NCBI GenBank assembly: GCA_946478305.1 | Contig: CAMLBO010000026.1 | Location: 1-51,425 of the forward strand | Direction of reading: 5' to 3' | Length of the DNA: 51,425 nt | DNA from: an uncultured Enterobacterales bacterium | GTDB taxonomy: Bacteria; Pseudomonadota; Gammaproteobacteria; Enterobacterales; Enterobacteriaceae | Part shown: positions 31,301 through 42,494 of the stretch, piece by piece | Layout of the letters: the number at the start of each line of letters is the position of its first letter | Position numbering within the stretch: position 1 is the first letter of the stretch | Notes under the pieces: generated by a model | Told to the model about the DNA's origin: nothing | The model's database searches: none | The model's input: only the letters and a program-made list of their open reading frames with translations | Translations under genes and position numbers: made by a program

Positions 31301-33040
31301 GTGCCACGATACCCCCGTAAACTTTTTGTGTTAGGTCTGTTGCTGGCTCCCTCGCTCTCTATGGCTGCGAAAGTACGCTTGCAGTTAGAAGGTCTCGAAG
31401 GCGACCTGGAAAAGAACGTGCGTGTGCGGCTCTCCTCGATTCAGAGTGATGAAGTGGGTGCTGACGGGCGGTTTCGCGCCCGCGTCAGTGCGGCCATTGA
31501 GCAGGGTTTAAGACCTTTAGGTTACTACCAACCGACCATCGATTTTGATTTCCGTCAGACGCCTCCTCCTGGCCGTCCGGTATTGATAGCGAAAGTGACG
31601 CCGGGTACGCCAGTGAAAATCGCCGGCACCGACGTAGTGATTGAAGGACAGGCAAGTAAAGACAATGAGTTCGAAGAACTGAAGAAGAAATGGGTGCCTG
31701 CCGTGGGAACCATTTTGAACCATGGCACCTATGATGGCTTCAAAAGCGCCCTGACCGGCATGGCTGTGCGCAAAGGGTACTTTGATGCTGACATGCTGAA
31801 AAGCCAGCTCGGCGTGATAGAAGACGAGCACAAGGCATTCTGGGATATTCAGTTCGACAGCGGGCAGCGCTACCATTTTGGTCCGGTGAACTTTCATGGC
31901 TCGCAGATTCGCGAAGAGTACCTGCAAAACCTGGTCCCTTTTCATCAAGGTGATTATTACAGTTCGTCCGATTTGGCTGAGCTGAACCGACGGCTTTCCG
32001 CCACTGGCTGGTTTAACTCGGTGGTGGTTTCGCCGGAATTTACGGATGCAAAGACCACCAAAGTGTTGCCGTTGGACGCCGTGGTGACTCCGCGTACTCG
32101 CAATACGTTGGAAACCGGGGTGGGCTATTCCACTGATGTCGGCCCTCGTTTGAAAGCTAACTGGAAAAAACCCTGGGTCAACGATCGTGGTCAGAGCCTT
32201 GAGAGCTCGGTCAGCCTTTCGGCTCCGGAGCAGTCACTCGATCTAAGCTATAAAATTCCACTGCTGAAAGATCCTCTCCAGCAATACTATCTGGTGCAGG
32301 GCGGCTTTAAGCGTGAAGATCTCAATGACACCAAATCAGACTCCAGTACTGTCAATCTGGCGCGTTACTGGGACCTGGACAGCGGCTGGCAGCGTGCGGT
32401 AAACCTGCGCTGGAGCCTTGACCACTTTACACAGGCCAGTGTGACTAACACCACTATGCTTATCTACCCTGGCGTGAACGTTAACCGCACGCGTCAGCGT
32501 GGCGGGCTGATGCCTACCTGGGGCGATTCCCAGCGCTATTCTCTTGATATCTCCGATACCACCTGGGGATCTGACGTCGATTTCGCCGTTATTCAGGCGC
32601 AGAACGTCTGGATCCGTACCCTGGCTGAGAAGCACCGTTTTGTCGTGCGGGGCAATTTGGGGTGGATTGAAACCAATGATTTCGAACGTGTACCGCCATC
32701 CCTGCGCTTCTTCGCCGGGGGTGACCGCAGTATCCGCGGTTATAAATACAAATCCATTTCACCAAAAGATGATGATGGCAAGCTGACGGGGGCATCCAAG
32801 CTGGCTACCGGCTCACTGGAATATCAATACAACGTCACCGGCAAATGGTGGGGCGCCGTGTTTGTTGACTCCGGTGAGGCGGTTGATGATATCGCAAAAA
32901 GCAATATCAAAACCGGTGCCGGGGTAGGCGTCCGCTGGGCCTCACCGGTAGGTCCGGTTAAGTTGGATATCGCGGCGCCAGTCGGTGATCAGGACGAACA
33001 TGGATTGCAGTTTTACATCGGTTTGGGTCCGGAATTATGA
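31301..33040 (+). CDS. tamA: Translocation and assembly module outer-membrane protein TamA
   Basis: Omp85-family outer-membrane barrel that with TamB forms the TAM complex, which assists autotransporter and other barrel insertion and phospholipid movement to the outer membrane. The 579-residue protein starts with GTG after AGGAG. It has a signal peptide (about 1-22), three POTRA domains (about 23-265) and a 16-strand barrel (about 270-579). The conserved lid and loop block is [16 protein letters not shown], and the barrel ends in [10 protein letters not shown]. Its stop overlaps the tamB start (ATGA), so translation is coupled. Confidence 0.98.
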   Translation: MPRYPRKLFVLGLLLAPSLSMAAKVRLQLEGLEGDLEKNVRVRLSSIQSDEVGADGRFRARVSAAIEQGLRPLGYYQPTIDFDFRQTPPPGRPVLIAKVTPGTPVKIAGTDVVIEGQASKDNEFEELKKKWVPAVGTILNHGTYDGFKSALTGMAVRKGYFDADMLKSQLGVIEDEHKAFWDIQFDSGQRYHFGPVNFHGSQIREEYLQNLVPFHQGDYYSSSDLAELNRRLSATGWFNSVVVSPEFTDAKTTKVLPLDAVVTPRTRNTLETGVGYSTDVGPRLKANWKKPWVNDRGQSLESSVSLSAPEQSLDLSYKIPLLKDPLQQYYLVQGGFKREDLNDTKSDSSTVNLARYWDLDSGWQRAVNLRWSLDHFTQASVTNTTMLIYPGVNVNRTRQRGGLMPTWGDSQRYSLDISDTTWGSDVDFAVIQAQNVWIRTLAEKHRFVVRGNLGWIETNDFERVPPSLRFFAGGDRSIRGYKYKSISPKDDDGKLTGASKLATGSLEYQYNVTGKWWGAVFVDSGEAVDDIAKSNIKTGAGVGVRWASPVGPVKLDIAAPVGDQDEHGLQFYIGLGPEL

Positions 33041-36000
33041 GTCTGTTTAAAAAGATCTGCCTGGGTTTTCTCATTGTCCTCCTGTTGCTGGTTGGCACAG
33101 TGGCTTTCCTTATCGGCACACAAACCGGTTTGCATCTGGTTATCAATGGTGCGCAGCGGTTTGTTCCCGGCCTGAATATCGCAAGCGTCGAAGGTGGTTG
33201 GCGCAATCTGACGCTGAAAGGGCTGCATTATGAAATGCCCGGTGTTGACGTCAAAGCCGGCGAGTTCCACTTGTCGGTCGATCTTTCCTGTTTTAAAAAC
33301 AGCGCCCTGTGTATCAATGCGCTGCGTCTGAGTGATGTCAATGTTGCAGTGAATACTAAGGAGATGACGCCAGCGGCGCCTGTCCCTGAGCCTGAGAACA
33401 GCCAGCCACTGACGAATCTCAGCACGCCTTATCCGATCACCCTGCGCGTACTGACGCTGAATAATGTCAACGTGACTATCGATGATCGTGCGATTTCTCT
33501 GGGGGAGTTTCGCACCGGTGCGCAATGGCAGGACCGTGCATTGCATTTGCTGCCAACCCACATTGGGGGACTGTTGATTGCCCTGCCAAAAACCCCGGTC
33601 AATCCGTTGCCGGAGGTTGTGCAAGCGGCACAGGATAACGCTGTCGAGAAAGTGACCGAAAAAGCCACCGGGAAACCGGTGGAAAAACCGGTGGCCGTGC
33701 CAGAAAAACCGCTTGGCGAAACGCTGCAGGAACTGTTTGCTAAGCCTTTGTTGCCAGAACTTCCTGACTTCCGCCTGCCGTTGGATCTTAATATTGATCA
33801 GATCACCGCAGACAATTTGCGACTGACCGGCGACACCGACGTATTAATTACCCGTTTCCTGTTGAAGGCGAGTACGCAGGATCAGGCGGTGAAACTTGAT
33901 GCTCTGCAGGTACGTTCACCGCAAGGGTCGCTGGACGGTATTGGACAGGCCACGCTCAACGGCAACTGGCCGGTCAATATGACGATCAATACCGCGCTGA
34001 ATGTCGATCCTATCAAGGGCGAGAAAATCAAACTGAAAGTTGGCGGTGCTCTGCGCGAGAAGCTGGACGTGGGCCTGAATCTCTCCGGCCCTGTGCGGGC
34101 CGAGTTATCTCTGGAAACTCAGCTGGCCGAAGCCGGTCTGCCGCTGAATCTGGCGCTGGAGAGCAGTGCACTGCAATGGCCGCTGGCGGGCACGCCGCAG
34201 TTCCAGGCTAAAGGCTTTAAACTGAAATTCAGCGGCAAAGCGACAGATTATGTGCTGTCGCTGCACTCTGATTTCAGCGGCGATCAAATCCCACCTGCGA
34301 CGCTCAGCGTAGACGGTAAAGGGAATGTCGAGCAATTCAACCTCACCTTGTTGCGCCTTGCCGCACTCCAGGGGACGACAGATCTGACCGGCATAGTGGA
34401 CTGGAGCAAAGCCATCAGTTGGAATACGTTGCTGACGCTGAATAATATCAATACTGCCAAACAGTATCCGGATTGGCCTGCGAAGTTGCAGGGAAAAATT
34501 GCCACCCGCGGTAGCCTGTATGGCGGCAGCTGGCAGATGCAAGTGCCGACGCTGGAACTTGATGGCAATGTGAAAAATAATCTTGTGAAAGCCCGCGGTA
34601 ACCTGCGCGGCAACAATTACGGCCAATGGGATATCCCTCAACTGCATCTGGAACTCGGGCGCAATAATATCGATGTGAAAGGTAAACTCAGCGACCAGTG
34701 GAATCTGGATGCCAACATCGATGCACCGCACCTGGACGGCGCGCTGCCGGGGCTGGGCGGTGTGGCAAAGGGGATGGTACAGGTACGCGGCGAGTTGAAG
34801 GCGCCGAAACTGTTGGCAGACCTTACCGCCACGAATCTTAAATGGCAGGCATTGGCCATTAGCCGTGTCAGTATCAAAGGTGACGTCAGCTCTTCTGACC
34901 AAATTCAGGGCAATCTGGCTGTGCGAGTACAGCAGTTAAAACAGGATGCCTTGCAAATAAGCAACCTGACGCTGGATGCTAAAGGTAATGAAAAACAGCA
35001 TGATCTTAAGCTGAATATTGAAGGTAAGCCGGTGTCTGGCCGTCTGGCACTCAGTGGCAGTTTCGACCGTGCCACCGAGCATTGGAAAGGCAATATCAAC
35101 AATACGTTGTTTGATACGCCGGTGGGTGAATGGCGTCTTAGCCGTTCTATTGCACTGGATTATTTCAACAAAGAGCAGCGGGTAACCGTCGGGCCGCATT
35201 GCTGGCAAAATCCCAACGCGGATTTATGTGTGCCAAAAACCATTGATGCGGGAGCCAGCGGACAAGCCAGCTTGCTGCTCAACCGTTTTGATCTGGCGAT
35301 GCTTAAACCCTTCCTGGGCGATGAAACGAAGCTCAGCGGCATCTTCAGCGGTAAGGCAGATGTGAGCTGGAAGGCCGATGGCGGTTTACCGCAGGCCAGC
35401 CTGTCGCTGGTGGGCAAGGGCGTTAAAGTGCAGCAACTGATTCAGGGCAATCCGCTGCCGGTCGCTTTTGATACGCTCAACCTCAATGCCGGGCTTAATA
35501 ACGGGCGCGCGAATCTTGATTGGCTGATTAAGATTGCTAACAACGGCCAGCTCGACGGCAGTATTCAAATTGCCGATCCGCAGGGGCGCCGTAATCTGAG
35601 CGGCAGCGTTAACATCAACAAAATTTCTATGGCGTTACTGCAACCGGCGCTGATGGAGGGGGAGAAAGCCTCAGGTATTCTCAATGCCAATCTGCGTCTG
35701 GGCGGCAATGTGCAGAAACCGCAGGTCTTTGGCCGACTGGCGCTGACGGATGTTGATTTTGACGGCCAGTTCATGCCGTTCGATATCACTAATGCCAATA
35801 TCAACATCAATTTCAACGGCATGTCATCGCTGATGGACGGAGTGATCCGCACTGCCCACGGACAGTTAGCACTTAATGGTAACGCTGACTGGAGTGAGCT
35901 GAATGCCTGGCGTGCGCGGATTGCGGCGAAAGGAGACCGCGTGCGCGTTTCGGTACCGCCAATGGTGCGTCTGGACGTCTCGCCGGATCTGGTGTTTGAA

Positions 36001-36864
36001 GCTACGCCTCAGCTCTTCTCGCTCAATGGCCGGGTAGATATCCCGTGGGCGCGTATCACGGTGCAGGAACTGCCGGAGAGCGCGGTCGGCGTCTCATCGG
36101 ACGAAGTGATGCTGAATAACCAGGGGCAGCCGATAGCACCGGCTTCGACGTCCATTCCGATCAACAGCAATCTGATTGTGAATATCGGTGATGATGTACG
36201 CCTTGATGCCTTCGGTCTGAAAGCGCGCCTTAAGGGGGCGCTGAAAGTGGTGCAGGATAAACACGGATTGGGTCTGAACGGGCAGATAGATATTCCTTCA
36301 GGGCGTTTCCATGCCTATGGCCAGGATCTGCTGGTGCGCAAAGGCCAGTTGCTATTCTCCGGGCCGGCCGACCAGCCGTTGCTGAATCTGGAAGCCATCC
36401 GTAATCCGGATTCCACAGAAAATGGCGTTATTGCCGGACTTCGCGTTACCGGCGAGGCCGATGCCCCTAAACTTGAAATATTCTCAGATCCGACCATGTC
36501 CCAGCAGGAAGCCTTGTCCTACCTGCTTCGCGGACAAGGTTTGGACAGTTCCGGAGCCGACAGTGGGGCCATGACCTCGATGCTTATCGGAATGGGGGTT
36601 GCACAAAGTGGTAAACTTGTGGGTAAAATCGGCGAGGCATTCGGTGTCAGCAATCTGGCCCTGGATACGCAAGGCGTGGGAGACAGCTCTCAGGTGGTAG
36701 TTAGCGGCTATGTTTTACCTGGATTGCAGGTCAAATATGGCGTCGGGATCTTCGACTCGCTGGCAACCTTAACCCTGCGCTATCGTCTGATGCCGCGATT
36801 GTATCTGGAAGCAGTTTCCGGTATCGATCAGGCGTTAGATGTGCTTTATCAGTTTCAGTTTTAA
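33037..36864 (+). CDS. tamB: Translocation and assembly module inner-membrane protein TamB
   Basis: Very long AsmA-like bridge protein anchored in the inner membrane; its beta-taco groove spans the periplasm to reach TamA and is implicated in lipid transport and barrel assembly. The 1275-residue product has a signal anchor at about 9-29 ([21 protein letters not shown], 21 residues, so given here as a position). A long beta-rich repeat region of AsmA/DUF490 character follows, with a Pro/Val/Glu-rich insertion near 200-230. The conserved C-terminal DUF490 domain (about 900-1275) has [16 protein letters not shown] and ends [21 protein letters not shown]. coli TamB has 1259 residues. It overlaps tamA by 4 bp and precedes ytfP by 31 bp. 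Confidence 0.98.
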   Translation: MSLFKKICLGFLIVLLLLVGTVAFLIGTQTGLHLVINGAQRFVPGLNIASVEGGWRNLTLKGLHYEMPGVDVKAGEFHLSVDLSCFKNSALCINALRLSDVNVAVNTKEMTPAAPVPEPENSQPLTNLSTPYPITLRVLTLNNVNVTIDDRAISLGEFRTGAQWQDRALHLLPTHIGGLLIALPKTPVNPLPEVVQAAQDNAVEKVTEKATGKPVEKPVAVPEKPLGETLQELFAKPLLPELPDFRLPLDLNIDQITADNLRLTGDTDVLITRFLLKASTQDQAVKLDALQVRSPQGSLDGIGQATLNGNWPVNMTINTALNVDPIKGEKIKLKVGGALREKLDVGLNLSGPVRAELSLETQLAEAGLPLNLALESSALQWPLAGTPQFQAKGFKLKFSGKATDYVLSLHSDFSGDQIPPATLSVDGKGNVEQFNLTLLRLAALQGTTDLTGIVDWSKAISWNTLLTLNNINTAKQYPDWPAKLQGKIATRGSLYGGSWQMQVPTLELDGNVKNNLVKARGNLRGNNYGQWDIPQLHLELGRNNIDVKGKLSDQWNLDANIDAPHLDGALPGLGGVAKGMVQVRGELKAPKLLADLTATNLKWQALAISRVSIKGDVSSSDQIQGNLAVRVQQLKQDALQISNLTLDAKGNEKQHDLKLNIEGKPVSGRLALSGSFDRATEHWKGNINNTLFDTPVGEWRLSRSIALDYFNKEQRVTVGPHCWQNPNADLCVPKTIDAGASGQASLLLNRFDLAMLKPFLGDETKLSGIFSGKADVSWKADGGLPQASLSLVGKGVKVQQLIQGNPLPVAFDTLNLNAGLNNGRANLDWLIKIANNGQLDGSIQIADPQGRRNLSGSVNINKISMALLQPALMEGEKASGILNANLRLGGNVQKPQVFGRLALTDVDFDGQFMPFDITNANININFNGMSSLMDGVIRTAHGQLALNGNADWSELNAWRARIAAKGDRVRVSVPPMVRLDVSPDLVFEATPQLFSLNGRVDIPWARITVQELPESAVGVSSDEVMLNNQGQPIAPASTSIPINSNLIVNIGDDVRLDAFGLKARLKGALKVVQDKHGLGLNGQIDIPSGRFHAYGQDLLVRKGQLLFSGPADQPLLNLEAIRNPDSTENGVIAGLRVTGEADAPKLEIFSDPTMSQQEALSYLLRGQGLDSSGADSGAMTSMLIGMGVAQSGKLVGKIGEAFGVSNLALDTQGVGDSSQVVVSGYVLPGLQVKYGVGIFDSLATLTLRYRLMPRLYLEAVSGIDQALDVLYQFQF

Positions 36865-36895
36865 CCCATGTGACTTTTACTATACGAAACCAAAC

Positions 36896-37246
36896 ATGCG
36901 AATAATTGTTTATGGCAGTTTACGACGCAAGCAAGGCAACAGTCATTGGATGACTAACGCTCAGTGGTTGGGTGACCACGAGTTGGACGGGTATGCGCTC
37001 TATAATCTGGGGCACTATCCGGCAGTAGTTCCAGGGGACGGGAAAGTCTATTGTGAAGTTTACCGCATCACGTCGTCTATCATGGCTGAACTGGACGAAC
37101 TGAAAAGTAATACAAAAGATTATAAACGTGAACTGATTTCCACACCGTACGGCAGTGCCTGGATCTATCTCTACATACGTGCACTTGATGGAGTGCCGCG
37201 TATTGAAGGGGGGGATTGGGTAAAACGTGCGGGTGATGTGAAGTGA
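36896..37246 (+). CDS. ytfP: Gamma-glutamylcyclotransferase-like protein YtfP
   Basis: Small cytoplasmic protein of the GGCT/AIG2 fold. The ATG at 36896 gives MRIIVYGSLRRKQGNSHWM, with the family substrate loop VYGSLR at residues 5-10 and EVYRI in the middle. The acidic residue usually acting as general acid should be in the MAELDELKSN segment. The 116-residue length is near E. coli YtfP (113). A longer frame from 36839 overlaps the tamB end and is not conserved. The enzymatic substrate is not established. Third gene of tamA-tamB-ytfP, as in E. coli. Confidence 0.93.
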   Translation: MRIIVYGSLRRKQGNSHWMTNAQWLGDHELDGYALYNLGHYPAVVPGDGKVYCEVYRITSSIMAELDELKSNTKDYKRELISTPYGSAWIYLYIRALDGVPRIEGGDWVKRAGDVK

Positions 37247-37311
37247 GAACTCTGAGCAAAGTCGTTTAATACGTTGCAACATTTTCTCTTCTACCAGGGA
37301 GAGAGACATAC

Positions 37312-37345
37312 AAAAACACCGTCCAGTGGACGGTGTTTTTCTTTT
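37312..37345. terminator. Bidirectional terminator between ytfP and ppa
   Basis: AAAAACACCGTCC (37312-37324) pairs with GGACGGTGTTTTT (37328-37340), giving a 13-bp stem over the three-base loop AGT. A T-run on the right and an A-run on the left serve the convergent ytfP and ppa genes. Confidence 0.93.
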
Positions 37346-37363
37346 ATCCAACCGCAAAAACGA

Positions 37364-37894
37364 TTATTTGTTTTTAGCGCGTTCGAAAGAGGTCACGATC
37401 TCAGCTTTAGCGGCTTCGGCGTTATCCCAACCTTCAACTTTTACCCATTTGCCTTTTTCCAGCGCTTTATATTGCTCGAAGAAGTGGGTGATCTGTGCGC
37501 GCAGCAGTTCTGGCAGGTCGTTCACATCTTTGATGTGATCGTACTCTTTGCTCAGTTTAGTGTGCGGAACCGCAACCACTTTGGCATCTTCGCCAGATTC
37601 ATCGGTCATTTTCAGTACGCCAACTGGACGGCAGCGAACGACTGAACCAGGTTGCAGCGGATAAGGTGTTGGGACCAGTACGTCAACCGGGTCACCGTCG
37701 AGAGACAGAGTGTGGTTGATGTAACCGTAGTTGCACGGATAGAACATCGCAGTAGACATGAAGCGGTCAACGAAAAGCGCGCCAGTGTCTTTGTCTACTT
37801 CGTATTTGATTGGGTCGGCATTGGCCGGAATTTCGATAACAACATAAATATCTTCTGGCAGGTCTTTACCGGCCGGTACATTCAGTAAGCTCAT
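37364..37894 (-). CDS. ppa: Inorganic pyrophosphatase
   Basis: Essential cytoplasmic hexameric enzyme hydrolysing pyrophosphate to phosphate, driving biosynthetic reactions forward. The ATG at 37894 starts [20 protein letters not shown] and gives 176 residues, identical in length to E. coli. The metal-binding aspartates are visible: D66 and D71 in [11 protein letters not shown] and D98/D103 in [13 protein letters not shown], with the conserved [10 protein letters not shown] and [10 protein letters not shown] 13-codon upstream extension is not conserved. Confidence 0.99.
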   Translation of the reverse strand: MSLLNVPAGKDLPEDIYVVIEIPANADPIKYEVDKDTGALFVDRFMSTAMFYPCNYGYINHTLSLDGDPVDVLVPTPYPLQPGSVVRCRPVGVLKMTDESGEDAKVVAVPHTKLSKEYDHIKDVNDLPELLRAQITHFFEQYKALEKGKWVKVEGWDNAEAAKAEIVTSFERAKNK

Positions 37895-38196
37895 TTGGGG
37901 TTCCTTCGTTGAACCAGGAATAGAGTGCCGCACATTATAGCCAAGTCAGCCACGAATTCCTGTCATTTTCGCGGTTGGTGTTTCTGGTCGATCTCTCTTT
38001 TTCTCCCCGTTAAATCCTACCGGCTTGGCAGGAAAGTTTCCCGTGAATAAGGTTTTCCCTGTAACTGCCTGTTTTATGGTTTTTTATCAAGAATTTCACA
38101 GGATTGCCGATAACACTTTACATAAAAACTCTGTATGGCCTACGAAGTACCTCTCTCGCTTTTTCCTCCGTTTCCTAAACAACCGGGTATTACAGC
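37895..38196. other. ppa-chemoreceptor divergent region
   Basis: A 302-bp gap between divergent genes. It holds the sigma-28-type promoter at 38087-38113 on the plus strand. I could not assign the ppa promoter. A short open frame (38025-38207) overlaps the chemoreceptor start and lacks any family resemblance. Confidence 0.6.
38087..38113 (+). promoter_or_regulatory. Sigma-28 (FliA) flagellar promoter for the chemoreceptor
   Basis: GCCGATAA at 38106-38113 is an exact match to the FliA -10 element. The -35-like TCAAGAAT (38087-38094), at the canonical 11-bp spacing, matches five of eight positions of TAAAGTTT. It lies 83 bp before the chemoreceptor gene on the correct strand, as expected of a class-3 motility gene. 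Confidence 0.75.
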
Positions 38197-39768
38197 ATGT
38201 TGAATAAATTGAGCGTAAAGGCGGGATTGATCGCCTTGTTAGTCGTAATGACACTGATTCTGTTATTGGTCAGTTTTTTGGGTGCCAGCGCTATCCGGCA
38301 AAGTGCCACTTCGCTAAAGCAAATTGATCGGCTTCAGGGTGAGGAACTTGGGGCGTTAGCCAATAGCTACAGTTTTTCCCTGCGCGCGCGCGTTGCCAGT
38401 AGCGTCGCGGTTCGTCAGATGGAAATTGGCATGATGGATGATTCGAAAGAGACGGCGGGACGGGTCGCGGATTATATCAAACAGGCCGATCAGCAGGTGG
38501 CCGCGTTTATGGCGATTAACGATGAAACCCAGCGCGGCGAAGATTTATCCACGGCGGTAAAAGTTGCCTATGACGCCTATAAACAGCATGGGCTTGAGCC
38601 CGCGCTGGCTGCTATTCAAGCACAAAGTACCGACGGTTATTACGACGTGCTGGAAAATAAAATGACGCCGTACAGCAACGCCTACGATAAAGCGCTGGCA
38701 GATTTCCGGTTGTATGCCAACGAAACGGCCGATCGCCATATTACTACCGCTCAGAAGCAGGCGCGGATCCAGGTGATCATTATTATTGTTGCCTGCCTGA
38801 TCGCCATGTCTATTGCGCTTCTGTCATGGTTTGCCCTGCAGAAAATCATCATGCATCCACTGAATGCCTCTATCGCACAGCTGGAGTTTATTGCTGCGGG
38901 CGACTTAACCCACGAAATTGATGACTCCCGTAGCAATGAGATGGGGCGATTGATGCGGGCGATGAAAAAGATGCAGGATTCGTTGTCTGCCTCGGTCGGC
39001 CGCGTCCGCGATGCGGGTAATCAGATTGATGTTGGCACGCGTGAATTGGCGGCAGGTAACGTACACCTGGCACAGCGCACTGAAGAGTCTGCTGCCTCCC
39101 TCGAAGAGACTGCTGCCAGCATGGAACAGCTGACTTCAACCGTGCGCATGAACGCCACTAATTCCGAACAGGCTAATCAGCTGGCGAAAAGCGTGTCCGG
39201 GATTGCCGACAAAGGCAGTAAGGTGGTGCATCAGGTTATGGACAAAATGCATGCCATCACCGACAGCTCCAAACGTATTGCAGACATTATTACCGTGATT
39301 GACGGTATCGCCTTCCAGACCAATATCCTGGCGCTCAATGCTGCCGTCGAAGCGGCACGTGCTGGTGAGCAGGGGCGAGGTTTTGCGGTCGTTGCCGGTG
39401 AGGTCCGTAGCCTGGCACAGCGCAGCGCGCAGTCAGCCAAAGAGATTAAAGCGCTGATTGATGATTCAGAAAACCGGGTTTCAGAAGGAGAGGCGATGGT
39501 GAAATCCGCCGCTGCTACCATGACCGAGATCGCCAGCGAAGTGCGCCGTGTCACCAGCCTGATGAATGAAATCTCTATTGCGACCAGCGAACAAACCCAC
39601 GGTATCGAACAGGTAAATATTGCCATTACCCAGATGGATCAGGTGGCTCAGCAGAATGCTGCGCTGGTAGAAGAGGCCACGGCTGCTACACGTTCTCTGG
39701 AAGAACAGGCGCAGTTGCTGGCACAAAGCGTCTCGGTATTTAAACTCAATCAGCAGAACTTCGTCTGA
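38197..39768 (+). CDS. Methyl-accepting chemotaxis protein
   Basis: Transmembrane chemoreceptor that passes ligand occupancy to CheA/CheW. The 523-residue protein has TM1 (about 10-32), a periplasmic four-helix Tar-like ligand domain (about 33-190), TM2 (about 192-213), HAMP (about 214-267), and a methylation/signalling domain. The domain's invariant hairpin tip is [20 protein letters not shown] followed by [20 protein letters not shown]. It ends NQQNFV, without the CheR-tethering NWETF-type pentapeptide, so it probably relies on other receptors for efficient adaptation. The ligand cannot be told from sequence. E. coli has the ytfQRT-yjfF sugar transporter between ppa and fbp; here this gene stands alone there. 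Confidence 0.95.
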   Translation: MLNKLSVKAGLIALLVVMTLILLLVSFLGASAIRQSATSLKQIDRLQGEELGALANSYSFSLRARVASSVAVRQMEIGMMDDSKETAGRVADYIKQADQQVAAFMAINDETQRGEDLSTAVKVAYDAYKQHGLEPALAAIQAQSTDGYYDVLENKMTPYSNAYDKALADFRLYANETADRHITTAQKQARIQVIIIIVACLIAMSIALLSWFALQKIIMHPLNASIAQLEFIAAGDLTHEIDDSRSNEMGRLMRAMKKMQDSLSASVGRVRDAGNQIDVGTRELAAGNVHLAQRTEESAASLEETAASMEQLTSTVRMNATNSEQANQLAKSVSGIADKGSKVVHQVMDKMHAITDSSKRIADIITVIDGIAFQTNILALNAAVEAARAGEQGRGFAVVAGEVRSLAQRSAQSAKEIKALIDDSENRVSEGEAMVKSAAATMTEIASEVRRVTSLMNEISIATSEQTHGIEQVNIAITQMDQVAQQNAALVEEATAATRSLEEQAQLLAQSVSVFKLNQQNFV

Positions 39769-39781
39769 TCGGCAATTGCAT

Positions 39782-39812
39782 AAAAAAGGGTTCTGCCTGA
39801 GCTGAACCCTTA
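39782..39812 (-). terminator. Terminator after fbp
   Basis: AGGGTTC (39787-39793) pairs with GAACCCT (39804-39810). The six-A run at 39782-39787 becomes a U-run on the minus strand, so it ends fbp (stop at 39840). The chemoreceptor on the other strand gets only a T-poor tail here. Confidence 0.82.
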
Positions 39813-39839
39813 TGGATAAGTGACAGAGATAAGACGTTG

Positions 39840-40856
39840 TTATTGTGGGTAGGCATCATCCGGGAATTGCGCAATAAAGCGTTCTGCGTCTTCAACCATT
39901 GAACGGTTACCGACGAAGAAAGGTGCGCGTTCGTGCAGTTTTTGCGGAATGATGTCCAGAATGCGGTTTTTACCGTCACTGGCTTTACCGCCGGCTTGTT
40001 CGGCCAGGAACGCCATCGGGTTACATTCATACAGCAGACGCAATTTACCGGTTGGGTGACTTGCAGTACTTGGGTAAATGTAGATGCCACCTTTGAGCAG
40101 GTTACGGTGGAAGTCAGCAACCAGCGAGCCAATATAGCGCGAGGTGTAAGGGCGTTGCGTGGCTTCGTCCTGCTCCTGACAATACTTAATGTACTTTTTA
40201 ACGCCGAGGGGGAATTTGATGTAGTTGCCTTCGTTGATCGAGTACATGCTGCCCTTGGCAGGGAAACGCACTTTTTCATGTGACAGGCAAAATACGCCAA
40301 GTGATGGATCATAGGTAAAGGCGTGTACACCGACACCCGTGGTATAAACCAGCATGGTGGAAGAGCCATAAACCACATAACCTGCGGCGACCTGACGGTT
40401 ACCGGGTTGCAGGAAATCGGCTTCAGTGACTGACTGGCCCAGCGGAGTAGTACGGCGGTAAATTGAGAATATGGTGCCCACGGAGACATTCACGTCAATG
40501 TTCGAGGAGCCATCCAGCGGATCCATCAGGATCACGTATTTTGCATTTTCAGCACGCTCCCCTTCAAAGATGACGATCTCATCTTCTTCTTCAGACGCGA
40601 TACCGGCAATTTCACCGCGCGCCTTCATGGCGGCTTTTAACTTTTCATTGGCGTACAGGTCGAGTTTCATCTGAACTTCGCCCTGCACGTTCTCCACACC
40701 ACTGACGCCGAGGATATCGACCAACCCGGCTTTGTTGATGTCTCGGTGAATAATTTTTGCGCCGAGCTTTATTGCTGAAAGGAGGGCGGTGAGTTCACCA
40801 GTCGCATGTGGAAAATCCTGCTGCTTTTCAACAATAAATTCGCCTAACGTTTTCAT
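39840..40856 (-). CDS. fbp: Fructose-1,6-bisphosphatase class I
   Basis: Gluconeogenic phosphatase converting fructose-1,6-bisphosphate to fructose-6-phosphate, inhibited by AMP in E. coli. The 338-residue protein begins [20 protein letters not shown]. It has the metal-site blocks SEEEDE and [20 protein letters not shown], followed by [35 protein letters not shown] and [18 protein letters not shown]. It is slightly longer than E. coli Fbp (332) at the C-terminus. It is divergent from mpl, as in E. coli. Confidence 0.99.
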   Translation of the reverse strand: MKTLGEFIVEKQQDFPHATGELTALLSAIKLGAKIIHRDINKAGLVDILGVSGVENVQGEVQMKLDLYANEKLKAAMKARGEIAGIASEEEDEIVIFEGERAENAKYVILMDPLDGSSNIDVNVSVGTIFSIYRRTTPLGQSVTEADFLQPGNRQVAAGYVVYGSSTMLVYTTGVGVHAFTYDPSLGVFCLSHEKVRFPAKGSMYSINEGNYIKFPLGVKKYIKYCQEQDEATQRPYTSRYIGSLVADFHRNLLKGGIYIYPSTASHPTGKLRLLYECNPMAFLAEQAGGKASDGKNRILDIIPQKLHERAPFFVGNRSMVEDAERFIAQFPDDAYPQ

Positions 40857-41023
40857 GACGCATTCCCTGAATCTAGGATGGATAACGGTTTGTTAATAAA
40901 CCCTTTACATTAGCGCTGGCAGTTTAGCCCAAATATATGGATGAATCCTAGGCAAATCCATTTCTTCTGGAGGATTCTGAGCGGTAGAATAGCGGCTGAC
41001 TTAAAGGCATTAATGGAAAACAT

Positions 41024-42409
41024 ATGCGCATTCATATTCTTGGGATTTGCGGCACCTTTATGGGCGGGCTGGCAATGTTGGCACGTGCACAAGGGCATCA
41101 GGTTACCGGTTCAGATAACAACGTTTATCCACCAATGAGTACGCTACTGGAAAATCAGGGTATAGAACTGATCCAGGGCTACGATCCTTCCCAGTTGGAT
41201 CCACAGCCGGATCTGGTGATTATCGGTAACGCCATGACCCGCGGCAACCCTTGCGTGGAAGCCGTGCTGGAGCAGGGTATTCCGTACGTATCAGGGCCAC
41301 AGTGGCTGCACGACCACGTGCTCCCAGGCCGTTGGGTGATCGCGGTTGCAGGTACCCATGGTAAAACGACAACCGCAGGAATGGTGACCTGGATCCTCGA
41401 AGCCTGTGGCTATGAGCCTGGTTACGTCATCGGCGGTGTGCCGGGGAACTTCGACGTTTCAGCCCGTCTGGGCAACAGTCCGTTTATGGTGATTGAAGCC
41501 GATGAGTACGACTGTGCGTTCTTCGATAAGCGTTCGAAGTTTGTTCACTACACCCCGCGTACGCTGGTCCTCAATAACCTCGAGTTCGATCACGCGGATA
41601 TTTTCGACGACTTGAAAGCCATTCAGAAACAGTTCCATCATCTGGTTCGTCTGGTACCCGGTCAGGGCAAAATCATCCTGCCTGAGCATGACACGCCGCT
41701 CAAACAAGTTATGGCAATGGGCTGCTGGAGTGAGCAAGAGTTTGTGGGGGAAACGGAAGCTTGCGCATGGGATGCGAAAAAACTGACGCCAGACTCCAGC
41801 TCGTTTGCCGTCTCCCTGCACGGTGAAAAAGTCGGTGAAGTGCACTGGTCTCTGGTTGGCGAACACAATATGCACAATGGTCTGATGGCTATTGCCGCTG
41901 CCCGCCACGTGGGCGTGAAGCCAGAAGATGCCTGCAAGGCTCTGGGTGATTTCATCAATGCCCGCCGCCGTCTGGAGCTGCGCGGTGAAGCCTTTGGGGT
42001 CAGTGTCTATGATGATTTTGCTCATCATCCGACGGCGATCCTCGCCACGCTTGCTGCGTTGCGCAGTAAAGTGGGCGGCACGGCGCGCATTCTCGCTGTT
42101 CTCGAACCCCGCTCAAACACCATGAAAATGGGGCTGAGTAAAAATGAGTTGGCGCCAGCGCTTGGCCGCGCGGATGAAGTGTTCCTGCTACAACCCCAAC
42201 ATATCCCGTGGCAGGTTGCTGAAGTGGCCGAGCACTGTATCCAGCCTGCACACTGGAGTGCTGATGTGGATTCGCTGGTAGATCTGGTGGTGAAGGCCGC
42301 CTTGCCTGGCGACCATATTCTGGTGATGAGTAACGGCGGTTTCGGCGGTATTCATAGCAAGCTGCTGGATGCGCTGGCCGTGAAGGCTCAGGTAGTCGAA
42401 GAGTTTTAA
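41024..42409 (+). CDS. mpl: UDP-MurNAc L-alanyl-gamma-D-glutamyl-meso-diaminopimelate ligase (murein peptide ligase)
   Basis: Recycling enzyme that attaches the cell-wall tripeptide L-Ala-D-Glu-mDAP directly to UDP-MurNAc. The 461-residue protein is Mur-ligase-like. It has an N-terminal Rossmann part MRIHILGICGTFMGGLA, an ATP-binding loop GTHGKTTTAG at 110-119 and EADEYDCAFFDKRSKF, then GEHNMHNGLMAI and the C-terminal YDDFAHHPTAILATLAAL. Length matches E. coli Mpl (457). A terminator follows at 42437. Downstream the order departs from E. coli: yjgA and pmbA are absent and yhcN-like genes follow. Confidence 0.98.
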   Translation: MRIHILGICGTFMGGLAMLARAQGHQVTGSDNNVYPPMSTLLENQGIELIQGYDPSQLDPQPDLVIIGNAMTRGNPCVEAVLEQGIPYVSGPQWLHDHVLPGRWVIAVAGTHGKTTTAGMVTWILEACGYEPGYVIGGVPGNFDVSARLGNSPFMVIEADEYDCAFFDKRSKFVHYTPRTLVLNNLEFDHADIFDDLKAIQKQFHHLVRLVPGQGKIILPEHDTPLKQVMAMGCWSEQEFVGETEACAWDAKKLTPDSSSFAVSLHGEKVGEVHWSLVGEHNMHNGLMAIAAARHVGVKPEDACKALGDFINARRRLELRGEAFGVSVYDDFAHHPTAILATLAALRSKVGGTARILAVLEPRSNTMKMGLSKNELAPALGRADEVFLLQPQHIPWQVAEVAEHCIQPAHWSADVDSLVDLVVKAALPGDHILVMSNGGFGGIHSKLLDALAVKAQVVEEF

Positions 42410-42436
42410 CATCCTGAGTTCACCCTCTGTTTACTG

Positions 42437-42466
42437 AAAAACACAGCTTCGGCTGTGTTTTTTTAT
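42437..42466 (+). terminator. Intrinsic terminator after mpl
   Basis: AAAAACACAGC (42437-42447) pairs with GCTGTGTTTTT over a TTCG tetraloop, followed by further Ts. It lies 27 bases after the mpl stop. The stem and UUCG loop are unusually stable. Confidence 0.95.
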
Positions 42467-42494
42467 GGCTAATCTGCGGCGCCGGAAAAAACAT

